From positions 20,001 through 67,500 of the forward strand of contig CAUYUJ010017653.1 of assembly GCA_963575745.1 (NCBI GenBank): DNA of 47,500 nt, read 5' to 3'. Of this stretch, positions 12,561 through 24,500 are shown in pieces (positions within the stretch are counted from its first letter, which is position 1; the number at the start of each line of letters is the position of its first letter). The position numbers and the translations under genes were made by a program. A model generated the notes under the pieces. The model was not told the DNA's origin. It was given only the letters and a program-made list of their open reading frames with translations, and did no database searches. The stretch is from Prorocentrum cordatum (taxonomy: Eukaryota > Sar > Dinophyceae > Prorocentrales > Prorocentraceae).

Positions 12561-13579
12561 GCACCTCCGGATGCCTATGGACGACGCCGGCCGCCGTCGT
12601 CGTCGCCCTCCTCCTCCTCTTCCACCTGCCACCCCAAACCCACATGTCTCACCAGTGTGCATCCAAACACCAGCATGCTGTTGCGCACACCACCGCGCCC
12701 GTGATCACAGCGCTCCCTGTGAGCTCCCTGCCCCCCCCCCCAGACCTTGCCCAACCGACAAAATGAGGTTCTCTGGGCGGGGGGGGGGACCCCGATGACC
12801 CGAATTATCGCAGGACCCCCAACAAAAACAGCCCTGTGCATGAGCATAAACTTTGCGCGGTCCCCGCGGAGTTCTTGGGTCCGTCGCCTCCGGCGAGCTG
12901 GGCGCTCGCCAACGAAGGGGGGCCCAGCGACGGCCCAAGACATCCGTGCGGACCGTCGGAGATATGCTCGCGCCGTCCTGTCTTCCGAGCGACTGCGTGG
13001 GATTGCGTGCCCTCCGGTGCTGGCGCCACCGACTGAACCGCTCAACCGTCGGAAGAGGCGAAGCCCATGCGGAGTAAGTCCATACGGAGTGCTCGGTCTA
13101 CGTCTGGGCTTACTCCGTCTGGACTCAGACTGTCCTGATATGGGGCGAAGTCCATGCGGAGTACATCCATACGATGTGCTCGGTCTCAGTCTGGTCAACG
13201 TTTCCTGATTCGGCGTTTCGACCTTGCGCGGGAGAGGGGGAGGGGGGGGGGTCCAGACCTCTGCTTAATGCGACTGTTTGCAACAGTGCGTCCTACGGGG
13301 GAGACTCCACCTGCTTGAAACAGGCGCCAAAAGCAGCCAAGATCTACTCCATGGAGTGAGTGGGAAGGGGGTGCGAGGGCCCGCGCCGATCGGCAAACCA
13401 AAGAATCCGAAAACGATTGCCCGGGATTCCTCTGCTTGGGCTCAGCCTCTCCTGAAACGGTGCGCGATCTCAGCTGTCGGGGCCCCCCAGAGGCTGCCAG
13501 GCCGGGCTGCGCCCCGAGCGCGGGCGCTAGCGCCGCCGCAGCGCCGAGGCGGCCGACCGACGAGCCTGCCAGGGGTCAG
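12561..13579. other. Mostly unassigned; one short tandem duplication
   Basis: 13062-13195 holds two imperfect copies of a segment with GCGAAG.CCATGCGGAGTA and TGCTCGGTCT, about 80 bp apart. No gene recognised. Confidence 0.5.
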
Positions 13580-13742
13580 GTCGAACGTGTCCCCCTACAG
13601 GCGGATCTTGGACGAACAGTTAAACAGAAATCGAAGAAAAAAGACGCTCCAAAGTGGTCAACACATGTGCGGAGCATCGTTCCGAGACGAACGATGTCTG
13701 GACTATGTTTGAACGCTCTCTCTGTAGAGGGACAGGCCCGCC
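13580..13742. mobile_element. MITE-like element, GTCGGG family, copy 1
   Basis: 163 bp. The left end is GTCGAACGTGTCCCCCTACA and the right end is its imperfect complement (CTGTAGAGGGACAGGCCCG). The core is A-rich. A perfect 16-bp direct repeat, GAGCCTGCCAGGGGTC, lies on both sides (13562-13577 and 13745-13760) and looks like a target duplication. Confidence 0.7.
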
Positions 13743-13888
13743 TTGAGCCTGCCAGGGGTCGCAGGACCGCCCCGCTGGCCGATCGGCCGCCGCGCGCCCC
13801 CCGAGGCCGCTGCGGCGGGGCGGAGCGGCCAGCACCGCGGGGGGGGGAGGCGGCGCACGCGCAGGCACAGGGGAAACTGAGCAGGGAC
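13743..13888. other. No feature recognised
   Basis: GC-rich spacer between the MITE-like element and the TCC array. Confidence 0.4.
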
Positions 13889-14239
13889 CTCCTCCTCCTC
13901 CTCCTCCTTCCTCCTCCTCCTCCTCCTCCCCTCCTCCTCCTCCTCCTCCTCCTCCTCCTCTCTCCTCCTCCTCCTGCTCCTGGTCCTCCTCCTCCTCCTC
14001 TCCTCCTCCTCCTCCTCCTCCTCCTCCTCCTCCTCTCCCCTCCTCCTCCTTCCCCCCTCCTCCTCCTCCTCCTCCTCCTCCTCTCCTCCTCCTCCTCCCT
14101 CCTCCTCGCCTCCTCCTCCTCCTCCCTCCTCCCCCTCCTCCTCCTCCTCCTCCTTCCGTCCTCTTCCTCTCCTCCTCCTCCCCCTCCTCCCCTCCTCCTC
14201 CTCCTCCTCCTCCTCCTCCTCCTCCTCCTCCTCCTCCTG
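13889..14239. repeat. TCC array, about 350 bp
   Basis: Nearly uninterrupted TCC/CTC units on the plus strand. Long Leu/Pro/Ser or Glu/Arg/Gly frames are trivial. Confidence 0.95.
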
Positions 14240-14290
14240 GGCCATAGCAAAGGGGGGGGGTGAGAGCCAGCTCACGTCGCTGATCTTCCC

Positions 14291-14316
14291 GGCGCCTCCC
14301 GGCGCCGGGAGGCGCC
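14291..14316. repeat. Perfect 26-bp palindrome
   Basis: GGCGCCTCCCGGC followed directly by its complement, with no loop. Confidence 0.85.
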
Positions 14317-15557
14317 CATGTATCGAGGAATGGACCTGGCGGCGGGGCCGAAACCAGCTGCGTGCAGCAGATGTCGTACCCCCTCCTTTCCCTATCCCCC
14401 CCTTTCGCTCGGCCCGATTCTCCGACCTTCCACTCCCCTCCTCCTCCCCATGCATCCTTCGTCTCTTCCCCTCTCTTCCTCGGGCGTCTCCTCGAAGTTC
14501 CTCCGAGGGCCCTTCGAAGGCCTGGCCGCTGCTGCTCAGGCTGGGGTTTCGTCCTGAGTCGTTTTCTGACGACCCCGAGGGCCGGTGAGGGCCCCCATGG
14601 GGCCGAACGGAGAAAAAGGACCGACCGTCCCGGCATTCCCGCACTGTTCTCAGAACAACAGCCCGATGTGTCAAAACCAGCCAGTCCTGGCCAGAAATGT
14701 TCTCTGAACATGTCATGGAAACCACAAAAGGCTCTTGGAACATGGTTTGGCAGGCCTATAGGCACGCCAGAACGCTTCGCCACTGCTTGAGGAAAGGCGG
14801 CACGGATACCACCAGGGCGAGGGGACGCGAGGCGGCAAGGGGGGTCTCCCTGGTGGTGTGGCCCCCCCTCTCCTCTCGCTCGAGACATCCCCAGCCTCCA
14901 GCTCCAGGGGGCAAGTATCGTGGACCTCCTCGCTGGAGGTCGGCCCCCGGTGGTGTCGGTGTCGCCTCTCCACCCTCCGAACGTCGGGGGCGGCCAAGAG
15001 GGGGGGGCGTCCAAGAGGGGGGGCGCAACTCTTGGCCGGCGGCACGTGCGAAGCCCAGGGGCGGGGCCGGGGACGTAATGACATAAGAAGGGTCGCCATG
15101 AGATCTGAGGAGATGTCATCCCCCCCACCATGCTGTCCATCCCCCCCTAATCCTCACCCCCCTCCTGACCACCTAACAAACCATCCCAACCCAACCCGAA
15201 GACCCTAATTCCGGGTTGGGGGGGGGATGGGTTCCATATGTAGTTTTTCCTTTCAGTGTCCCCCGACCACCCACCCCACTGGAAAGAGGGGCAGATCGGG
15301 GCCTTCGGGTTGGGTTGGGGTGGGTTGGTGGGTGGTGAACTCCTGGCCGCCCCCGCTGGAGGTGGGCCCCTGCTGGTGCTGGTGCCGCTTCTCCTCCCTC
15401 CGAGCGTCCACATTTTTGGGCGCGGCCTCGCCAAGGCAGGGCAAGCCCAGAGCCCGCTCCACCGCCCCGGCTCCCAGAGGGGCACCGCCCCAGACGTCCA
15501 GCGCCGTGCTTCTCTGTCTCGCCGCCATGTGGGACCACGGGAGGCCCCTGGAGTCAG
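14317..15557. other. No feature recognised
   Basis: GC-rich sequence open in several frames on both strands, none with a recognisable domain. Two similar blocks (about 14930-14990 and 15355-15415) share GGAGGT.GGCCCC.G.TGGTG, with CTCC.CCCTCCGA a little further on, suggesting an old duplication. Confidence 0.45.
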
Positions 15558-15709
15558 GTCGGGCATGTCCTCCTACAGGCGGAGGATGCACGAAAAATAA
15601 AGAATAGCCAAAAACACACTCAGCAATTGTCAAACATAGTCAGAACATCGTTCCCGAACTGTTGTTTTCCGTATTTTTGAATATGCCTCCTGTAAGGGAC
15701 ACGCCCGAC
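15558..15709. mobile_element. MITE-like element, GTCGGG family, copy 2
   Basis: 152 bp. Left end GTCGGGCATGTCCTCCTACA, right end CCTGTAAGGGACACGCCCGAC-like complement. AT-rich core. No clear target duplication. Confidence 0.75.
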
Positions 15710-16665
15710 TTAACCTCAAATCACTCGAGCCTTCCCAGAGACAGGTCTTCCGTCCCGGACTCATATGTGATCCTCTCGGTTTCCGAAAGCGTCCTCCAAG
15801 CGGCCAGGATTGCTAAAGACCTGCGTCTTGAGTTTGTCTGAGACATTGGAGGTCAAGGGAAACGTCAGGAAGCGAGTACATCGAGCGCCGGGGATCTCTG
15901 AGGGCGGGCGAATCCAAAAGGTGTACTTCGTGCGGGTCCTGCGGCCGTCACAAGGCGCCCCGAAGATCTTAGAAGCGAATTGCTCGCGTCACGGGGCTGC
16001 CCGCACCAAAGATCTCCAAGGGTCCCGGAAGCCCCCGGAGGCCTACGGAGGCCTATGGAGGCCACCAGAGGCCTCTGGATGTCCTGGGGCATCTCTGGGA
16101 GTGCCTCCAAGAATCCCCAGAGACCCAAAATTGTCAAAGAACACCTCGATCTCACACTTCTCGATCCCCCCTGGAAGAAGCCCTTGCCCCAACCAACCGT
16201 CGACCGACCGAACGACCACGGGGACCACGACGACGTCGGCGGCCACAATTGCGACGACGACCACGACGGCGACCCTGATGACGGCGTCGACGGCGAAGGA
16301 CGACGACGACCAAGAACACGAAAGACCACGCCTGCGGTCGGACCTAGGACAGAAGAACATCCTGCAAGAGCATGAGGCCATCCGCCGGCCAAAGCACCCC
16401 AAACCATAAGATCACCGAGAGAACCTTCCTCCAGGATGCACAAGAACATACAACACACACGGAGAGCATTAAGCTACCCTCCCCGAACCGACCTCGACCC
16501 TACATACCACGGGCCGACCGCAAGACTAATTACGACCACAACCACGACTGCGAGCAAAGGAGCGACAGGGACCGAGCCGCCACGACGACGACGACGACGA
16601 CGACCACTGCAACCCCGACGACGTACACGAACGACCACGACTGTGACCACGACAATCAGCTGCAC
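15710..16665. other. Mostly unassigned; short GGAGGCC repeats
   Basis: 16020-16090 has a few GGAGGCCTA/GAGGCCTCT repeats, and 16220-16330 and 16575-16650 have GAC/ACG-rich stretches. No gene recognised. Confidence 0.45.
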
Positions 16666-16809
16666 GTGAGAGTGACCCTAGGCGAGAGTGACCCTTGGTG
16701 GGCGCCATTTTGGGGGGCGCGAGGGCCGCTGCTCTCGTATCGAATGCAGCGATCCAGGGGCCCCATCGGGCCCGCACCGAGGGTCACTCCAGCGAAGGGT
16801 CACTCCTAA
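16666..16809. mobile_element. MITE-like element, AGAGTGACC family, copy 1
   Basis: About 144 bp. GAGAGTGACCCT at the left is doubled (GAGAGTGACCCTTGG at 16684), and AGGGTCACTCC is doubled at the right (to 16809). Matches the copy at 39989 in ends and in the TTTTGGGGGGC block. Confidence 0.65.
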
Positions 16810-17163
16810 GTGCAGTCGAGACGACGACGACATCGATGACGACGACGATGTCGACGACGACGACGACGTCGTCGTCCCCGTCGGCGTCGTCCTCTTGGGA
16901 CGCGCGCCGCCGCCCGCCCTCATGCGCTGTCCCACGGGGCCGCCGCCCGCGAGAGGCCCGAAGCGCGGGCCCCGCGGAAGGCGGAGCGCTTCCTGTCGGA
17001 GTGGCTCGAGACCTGCCCCGAGACCGCGGCGCCTCCTCTCGGCGGCCAGCCCCGGGGGGGGACGACGACGACGACGACGCCGACGACGACGCCGACGACG
17101 ACGCCGACGACGGCGCCGAAGACTCCGACGACTTCGACGACGACGACCACGACCACGACGACC

Positions 17164-17210
<47 letters not shown>

Positions 17211-17211
17211 C

Positions 17212-17264
<53 letters not shown>

Positions 17265-17271
17265 AATGACG
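16810..17271. repeat. GAC triplet arrays flanking a GC-rich block
   Basis: 16816-16890 and 17060-17266 are GAC/GTC-type triplets. The block 16891-17055 is GC-rich and open on both strands (see possible exon G). Confidence 0.8.
16896..16992 (-). CDS. Possible exon G (doubtful)
   Basis: CGACAGGA, present at the proposed end of exon F, recurs at 16998-16991. Splicing in the repeat keeps the frame and gives GSAPPSAGPALRASRGRRPR, then GTAHEGGRRRASQE, up to another AG/GA site before a GAC array. The low-complexity Ala/Arg/Pro content gives no homology support. The opposite strand is also open here (AERFLSEWLETCPET), so the GC-rich sequence may be open by chance. Confidence 0.25.
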
Positions 17272-17898
17272 AAGATCAGGATCTTGGGCGAGGGTCAAGC
17301 TAGCCTCGCACGGGCCGTGAGCGAGGCGCCTCCACACGGTGGCCGGCGCGGGCGGGGGTGGGAGTCTCGGGCTCCAGCCTCGAGGCTTCCGGGCGTCGCC
17401 GTCGGTTCTCGGCGGCTTCCCAGCCGTTGGGAGGAGTCTCGGGAGTTTCGGGCTCGAGGCTCGAGGTGTTCGGGCATCGTCGTCGGTTCTCGGCGGCTTC
17501 CCAGGCGTTGGGAGGCGCTCCGGCGGCTGCGCCTCGCCGAGGGCGTTTCGGGGGTGCCCGCATCGTGTCGAGCGGCCACCGGAGAGCCCAGGTCTGGCCG
17601 AGAAGCCACCAGGCGTCCGAGGGGGGCCGGGCCTTCTCGGAAGGCTCGGAAGTCCCCTGGCGCACCGAAAAGTTTTCTGAGCCTTCCCCGAAGACACAGG
17701 AAGCTCCTCAGAGAAGGCCTTCTCCTTCTCACTTCTCCCCTCGCTCGCCGCCGATCCTCTCAAGGTGGGTACGTGCACGACGACGACTGCTCCGGCGCCA
17801 GCGCAGACGCCGTCACCGGTCGTTCGTCGTCCGCTGTCGAGGTGGTGGTCGTTCGGTCGTGGTCGTCTTCGTCGGCGTTCGCCGCCGCCGTCGCCTTT

Positions 17899-17935
<37 letters not shown>

Positions 17936-18229
17936 CCGTCGTGGTCGCCGTCGTCGTCGCCGTCGTCGTCGGCGTCAGAGTCCTGTGCTTTCGTCGTGGT
18001 CGTCGTCGCCCTGGTTGTCGGTCGGTCGGTCGGTCGGACGGGTGGTTTTGTAACGAGCTGCGGGGGCGGCGGCACACGCGTAGTCCCCTCGCTGTCTGGC
18101 CGTGGCGGGGGGGGTGGGGCGGCCCTCGCCTCCGCAGCGGGAGGCGGCTCGGACATGAAGGGGCCCAGGGGCACAGAAAGAAGCAAGCGCAGGTCTCAGG
18201 ATCCCCCACGTCTTCCATACATGTTCGGG
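17272..18229. repeat. Imperfect tandem duplication and GTC array
   Basis: GTCGGTTCTCGGCGGCTTCC occurs at about 17400 and 17485, marking a duplication of about 86 bp. 17880-18010 is GTC/GCC triplet-rich. The rest is unassigned. Confidence 0.6.
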
Positions 18230-18500
18230 ATGTTCGACTTCTCCCCCGCTTCCCATATTTTATTCTTTTTCGGGGAACCGAGGATCATTCCCCAATGAAG
18301 CTTGCCTAATTAAATGGTTCTTACTTGGTTAAAAGTTGGTGCCTCGGGGGGATACTTTGCCCCTTGCTCGGAGGTTCCCCTGGTTCCCTAGTGTCCCAGG
18401 GTCTTGGTGACTCATGCCAAGCAATGGCAAGCAATGCCAAGCAATGGCAAGCACTGCCAAGCTGTGCCATGCACTACGCCCATGCGATGGGGCTGGCCTT
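18230..18500 (-). repeat. Dispersed repeat, inverted copy of 44910-45250
   Basis: 18285-18500, read on the minus strand, resembles 44910-45250: GCATGGGCG, a run of TTGGCATTGC units, then GAGGCACCAAC..TTAACCAA and TAGGCAAGC. 18230-18290 also has a CCCATATTTTATTCTTTTTC block like the element at 36141. Confidence 0.6.
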
Positions 18501-18795
18501 GACGAGGTGCTGGCCATGAACTCTGCGCTGTTGTACCGACTCGCGCGTGCCGTCTGTGCACGATGGAATTCTCGCGCTCTTCGACTGAAGCGTCTGGGCT
18601 GCTCTTGTGATTGAGCCACGGGCTGCTCTGGCGGTTGGGCCATGAGCTGGTCTTGCGATTGGGCAGCGGGACGTTCTCCAGAGGAGGCTTCTTCGAAGGC
18701 AGGAGGGCTCCCAAGCAGCCCCCTTCCTTCTCAGAAGTCCCCCCCCCTTGTCCTCCTCCTCCTCCTTCTCCTCCTCCTCCGCGCAGCCGTGGATC
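18501..18795. other. No further feature; TCC run near 18750
   Basis: 18750-18782 is TCC-rich and lies directly beside exon F, making its 3' end hard to define. GGCTGCTCT.. and GGGC.ATGAGC-type short repeats lie at 18570-18660. Confidence 0.4.
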
Positions 18796-18853
18796 CTGTC
18801 GTGTCCCCCACGTCGAAGCTGAAACTGGCCTCGAAGGTCGTCTGTGCCATCTC
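18796..18853 (-). CDS. Exon F: tail after the cNBD-like domain
   Basis: Found because AAGCAGGAGA at the end of exon E recurs at 18859-18850, in the same frame. It reads EMAQTTFEASFSFDVGDTTG. The end is set at an AG/GA site (ACGACAG then GATCC), following the pattern of the other donors; this is inference. Reading on, the frame enters a GGA-rich run coding poly-Arg and stops (TGA) near 18730, so the exon could also be terminal. I recognise no domain in this short piece. Confidence 0.6.
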
Positions 18854-21492
18854 CTGCTTTTGGTGAGGCTGGGGCCTGCGCACCGACTGCCCCCACGAGG
18901 TACGGCTGGCCCCAAGGACCCCCTGGAGCAGTCTGGGGCAGTCTCGAGAACCTCATCCTGAAGCGCGGGGCGCACATGGTAGCCGCCACAAGTGGCGCCG
19001 TGGTGCTGAGACCGCCCCAGAATATTTGGGGGGGGCGCTAAGCCTCCAGGGGGCTCTGTGCGGAGCCCCAGGCCTAACCGGTCTCCTGCTTCGTGTCGAA
19101 CTCGTGGAAGCCCAGGTCGAACTGCTCGTACGTCCCCGACTCGTGCAGCTCGAGCAGGAACCTCTGCGCGTAGTCGCAGCAGGTCAAGTGCAGCATCGGC
19201 CTCTTGGGCACGACGCTGCGGAACGTGGCGCTCGACAGTGCCAAGAACTCCGACGAGGTCCTGCAGAAGGGAAAAAGAGGACGAAGAAGGGGGCGACGGC
19301 GAGCGAGGAGTATGGGGTTGGGAGGAGGTGAAGGAAGTGGACAGCTTCTCGAGCATCGGGCTTCGAAAACCCATGTGTCTGGACGTTTCGGCTTGACTTG
19401 GCCTCCTGCCTTCTCCTTGAGGTCTGTCCAAGAAGCTCCAACAGAACCTCCATGAATCCCCGTGCGACTTCCGAAGACTCCGGATAAGACGAGGAAAGCA
19501 CGAGACGCGGGACGCCGTGCTTGAACCGCGACGTGGGTCCTGCTGGACCTCCCCGGCCCTCGCCCCAGAGCCGCTGTTTCCCGCATCGCCACGCCTGCGG
19601 AACTCTGCCCTGGAGCTCTCGACAACCTCCGAAGCTCCAGAGGGTGTTGCACGGAGGCCGTCGTGCGGTTGTTTGCCTCGTTCTCGCGACGCCTGGAGGT
19701 CCCCCAGGAAGGTCCCCAGGAAGGTCCCCAGAGGCCACTCTGGAGGCATCTGGACGTCCCCCGCCCTTCAAGAACGCCCGCAGATGCTCAGCACCAGACA
19801 CACATGCGCCTTCTTTTTTCCTGGAGGAGGAAGGGCAGGAAAAGGAGGAGGGAAAGGGGGGGGAAGGAGGGGGGCGGGGAGAGGGAGGAGAGGGGGAACG
19901 AGGGGGGGCAGGAGGGGGGAGGTTCGAATCACAAGCGCTGCTATGCCAAACTGCTTCCCACTGGAATGGCTGATCCCTGGTCGGAATGGGATACCTAAAC
20001 CTATACGACCACCCTTCGGGTGATAAGAAGGTTGGGGGGTGGGGGGGACGAAAGAACCAACTGCTGGCAAATGCGATGCGTGTGATGATGACGATACTGG
20101 TGGCGCGCCCTCAAATTAGCGATGACGCATGGTGACGATGTTGCGATGCGGTGTAATGCCACTACCGTCGCTGCGTTCGACTTCGCTTGATCGATCCCAC
20201 TATCGAGACCTCACAGGATCGGACACACTCGATCGATCTCACTATAGATCTGACGATAAAATTCACTATAGATCTCGCTTTCGACCTCAGGATCGACCTG
20301 AGTATCGATCTCACATCCATCAACCTCACGATCGACCCCACTGTCGATCGCGCAACCAATGTCACAATCAACATCACAGTCGATCCCACTTCTGACCTCA
20401 CTATCCATCCCATTCTAGCGATCCCATGATCGACTTCACTATCGACCTCACTACGGTGGGGGAATTGGATGAGGAATCATTGGATAAGAAATCCAGGGTC
20501 TGGAAGACAGTGGAACTCCAATCGAGGCTCGGCCACGGATACCACCGCCGCCATCCTCAGACAAAGAAGCCTCCAGGGTCTGAAGCATCCTGGGCGCATT
20601 CCTGAACTAACGCCCACACCGTATCGCCTTCACTAGCGATAAAAAAACATGTCTTCCATGCGGACCAGGGCAGATTGTTTACCCTGTACAATGACCCGCG
20701 CCGTTCGCCTCTCCAGCCATCTAGCGAAGACACCAGGCACACATTCTGGAACAGAGAACGCGCGTAGCTTGGCGAGCAGACGGGGCACATCGACTCGATC
20801 GAAAGCTCCCCTGACGCCAGAACAGGCGGGACACCCCCCGGCCACCGCCCGCCCACCGCCGACGGAACACGCCGACCAGGACACCCGACGGGGACACCGA
20901 TGGCAGGAGATCCCAGGCCACATAGCGCGCCCACCGCTTCCGCACCGCCCCAGCGATAGGTCGGGCGTGGCCCCCTACAGGCACATTTTGGGCGAACGCA
21001 AAAATTCAAAAAACAACTCCAAAAGTATACAACAAATATCGAAAACATCGTACCCAGACTATTTAGAGTAGATCGACCCCTCCGAACTCAAAACATGGTC
21101 CCCAAAAATATTCAAACTCATACACATGTTCGAACATCCTCCTGTAGAGGTACATACCCGACTTAACCCTAGCGACTGCGGGGCTATTCCTCTTGCGCGC
21201 CCACGCAGCTTCGCCTCGCCCGCGCGCACGACACGAACAAGAAACCGAAACCGATTTCCCGGTGGGGGGCTCTCCGTTCCACGGCGATCTCGCCCCCCAA
21301 CCTCCGACGACCGCCGAGAGGAGGAGAAGAGGGGGAGAACGAGGGGGAGGAAGGGAGAAGCAGAGGCGGATCGTTAGGGCTGTCTGGCTTGGCAAAGCAC
21401 GCAAAGAGAAACGTGGGGCTATGCAAAGACTCGATCGGCGAGCAACGCCAGAAAAGAGGATGAGGAGGAACAGGAGGAGAAAGAGGAGGAGA

Positions 21493-21523
<31 letters not shown>

Positions 21524-24500
21524 GAGGAGGAGGAGGAGGAGGAGGAGGAGGAGGAGGAGGAGGAGGAGGAGGAGGAGGAGGAGGAGGAGGAGGAGGAGGA
21601 GGAGGAGGAGGAGGAGGAGGAGGAGGACGTCGACGATGACGACGAGGGCGGCGACGAGGACGACGACGACGACGACGACGACGAGGAGAGCCGGCGTCCT
21701 GCAGAACAGCCTGCCAGGGTGCGCGAAGCGGACCCACAGCGCCGCCTCGCAGAACACGGTGCGGCTGGCCTTCCCCTCGAAGAACCAGGTCTCCTCGTGC
21801 GCCGGGGCTGCTTCTTCCATGCAGTCCACGAAGGGCCTCCTTCCTCCTTCTCCTTCTCCTCCTTCCTCCTTCCTTCTCCTTCCTCCCTCCTCCCTCCTTC
21901 TCCTCCTTCCTCCTCCACGCGTCCCTCCTCCCTCCTTCTCCTCCTCCTTTTCTCGTCCGTCTTGCGTGGGGCGGACGTTCGCTGTGCAGCTGTTGCGCCC
22001 TCGTGAGGGAAGAGAAGTCGGCACCCTCACGGAAATGCTTGGCAGACCGAGCGGGGAGGGGTGGTGCGAGGAGAGTGCGGAACAGCAGAGGGCCCCTCGC
22101 TGGCATTGCCTCCTCCTCCTCCTCCACCTCCACCTCCTGCTCCTCCTCCTCCTCCTCCTTCTCTTCCTCCTCCTCCTCCTCCTCCTCCTCCTCCTCTTCC
22201 TTTTCCTTGTCCTCCTCCCCCCCTTACTCCTCTGCCTTCCTTGAGGACAGCACGACCCACCCCTTCCCCCGCCAGGACCCCCACTCTCGACCAGGCGATC
22301 CACAAGGTCTTGTCTTGGCTGGAGGGTGGGGGTGGTGGTGCACTGGCGCAGGAGAACCACCAAGAAGCCACCCCCACCCCCAGCCAGGACGCCCTGGATC
22401 ACCAGGTCCTCTGTGCGGTCCGGCCAGGCCCCCCGCCCGGCCGAGAGCGCCCGTTCCCTGGCTCGGGGGCGGCAGGGCGCGCCTGGGGATGGGATGTCCC
22501 GGGGCTGGCGGCGAGATGTCATCCCCCCCAAGGTGGGGGGGTGGGGGCCGGGGCCCTCCCTCCTCCACGCCCCCCCCTCGCCCCGGTCCGTCGTTCCGGG
22601 ACTCCCCACTCCCACCCTTTGGCCGCGCCGCCCCCCTGGCTCCAGAACCCTGACACCCGAAACCTAGCACCTTAACCCTGAGGCTAACACCCGAACCCTA
22701 ACACCCTAACCCTAACATCGGGCCCTCAGCACCCTAAAACTAACACCATAAAGCCTAAGCCTAACACCCTACCCCAGACGCGCAAGCCTAGCACTTTTGC
22801 CCCAACACCCTTAGCTATACACCAAAACCTTCGCCGTAACGCCTTAAACCGAAAGCCCTAAGCCTAACCCTAACAACCTAACCCTCTCCCCGTAACCTGA
22901 TAACACCCTGGCCCTAACACCCGAACCTTACACTCAAACACAAAGGAACCACTCAACCAATAACTCAATAGCCCTAGTTTCCTAACCCGAACACCCTTCC
23001 CCTTAACCCTAGCGCGCTGACCCTAACTCTAACACCCGAACGATAACACCCTAACCCAACCCCAACACCCTAACACTAAAACCCAAAACCTAGTCCTGAC
23101 AACCTGACTCTTACCCCTTCACTTGAAACACCCTATCCCTGACACCGCAAACTTACACCCTAACACAAAATCACCCTAATCCGATCACCGATCACCCCTA
23201 ACCCTACCTCCCTAACTAGGCGTAACCCTACCAACCTAAGCGAAACACCCCAACACCCTGACCTGGAGGCGGTGGGACTTGCACGCGCGGAACTCGCACC
23301 CACGGAGCTTGCAAGCATGGAACTCGCACGCATGGAACTCGCACGACGCGGAACTCGCACGACGCGGAACTCGCGCGCACTAAACTCACACGGAACGGGA
23401 CTCTCACAGACGGAACTCTCGCACGCGCGGAGCTCGCACGGACGGAACTCGCACGCGTGAATTTGAGGGCGAAGCTGCTCTGCGTGCGAATTCCGCTGGT
23501 GCGAGTTGCGTGCGTGCGAGCTCCGTCTGTTCGAACCCTGTCCGTGCAAACTTCGTCCGCGCTATTTCCGTCTGTGCGAGTTCTGCGGCTGCGAGCTCGT
23601 CCGTGCGAACACCGTCCGTGCGAACTCAGAAGGTGCGAATTCCGTTCCGCGAGTTCCGTCCATACGAGCTCCGCCCGTAAAAACTCCACGTCGCTTCCCG
23701 CCTCTCAACATTGGCGGGATGGAGGGGCGGACGGAGTGCGGGCGAGGGAAGGAGGTGGCAGGTGCATGGATACCGTCATTCTCATTCGCTGCCGATGCAC
23801 GCAATCACGGCGGTGTTCACCGGCACTGTTCCATGTGGGGCGTCGTGGCGGCCGCCTCCACGCGACGCGTGCAGAATGTTGGTCCTCTGGTCTCGCGCAA
23901 CATGCACTAACTGGCGTGCTCGAAGCCCCCCCGGTACTCACAGGAAAGTTGCTGGCGCTCGCGAGCATATTCTGAGGATCGAAGGCAGTTCTCCTACAGG
24001 AAACTCATGATACGGGCTCAACCTCCGCCACTCGACGCGCACTGCATTATGGGTGTGCGACTTGCAGTGGGACGAGCGCTAGACCCGCCCGTCAAGGTCC
24101 GCCTGGCCCCCCTGACCCCCAGTCCGAGAGACCAGCCTCGTGATACAGACGTTCGCGAAAGGCGTACTTTGGAAACCAACGTGAATTCATGTACGTGTAC
24201 GTTTTCTTTCGCTCCCGAGAGAGAGAGAGAGAGAGAGGGATATAAAGCGAGAGAGAGAGAGAGAGACAGAGCGACAGAGAAACAACAAAAGAAGAGAAAC
24301 CCTTTTTCCCATGTTCGGCATCAGGGGACCTGTCTCGGGCCCAGGGGGCGATGAAACTTCGATCCGAGGGAACAGCTGATCAGGAAAAACCTCGGCTCGG
24401 GAGGGGTCGTCGACCGCATGCTGCAGAAAAAAAGAAGATGGGCGCGAGGAGGAGGAGGAGGAGGAGGAGGAGGAGGAGGAGGAGCAGGACGGGGAGGGGG

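Larger units (their letters stand above)
19261..21698 (-). other. Intron D/E, GA-AG
   Basis: 2438 bp. It starts GACGCC and ends cttctgcag after a pyrimidine tract. TTCTGCAGGAC (11 bp) spans both junctions. Inside are purine runs (19825-19925), a degenerate GATC/TCACTA repeat, one GTCGGG-type MITE-like element and a GGA/GAC array abutting exon D. Nothing further was recognised in 19270-19820 and 20451-20959. Confidence 0.7.

Noticed and set aside
13576-14263. Long Glu/Arg/Gly or Pro/Leu/Ser open frames
   Set aside because: Translation of a TCC/GGA triplet array. The same applies at 1420-2535, 30082-31410, 27457-27813, 45039-45683 and 46880-47365.
16892-17055. Plus-strand reading AERFLSEWLETCPETAAP
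   Set aside because: Looks gene-like for some 20 residues but has no family match, no start and no supported splice sites; the GC-rich block is open on both strands.
19919-19932. GGTTCGAATCAC as a tRNA or SINE B box
   Set aside because: No A box or tRNA fold upstream, only a purine run.
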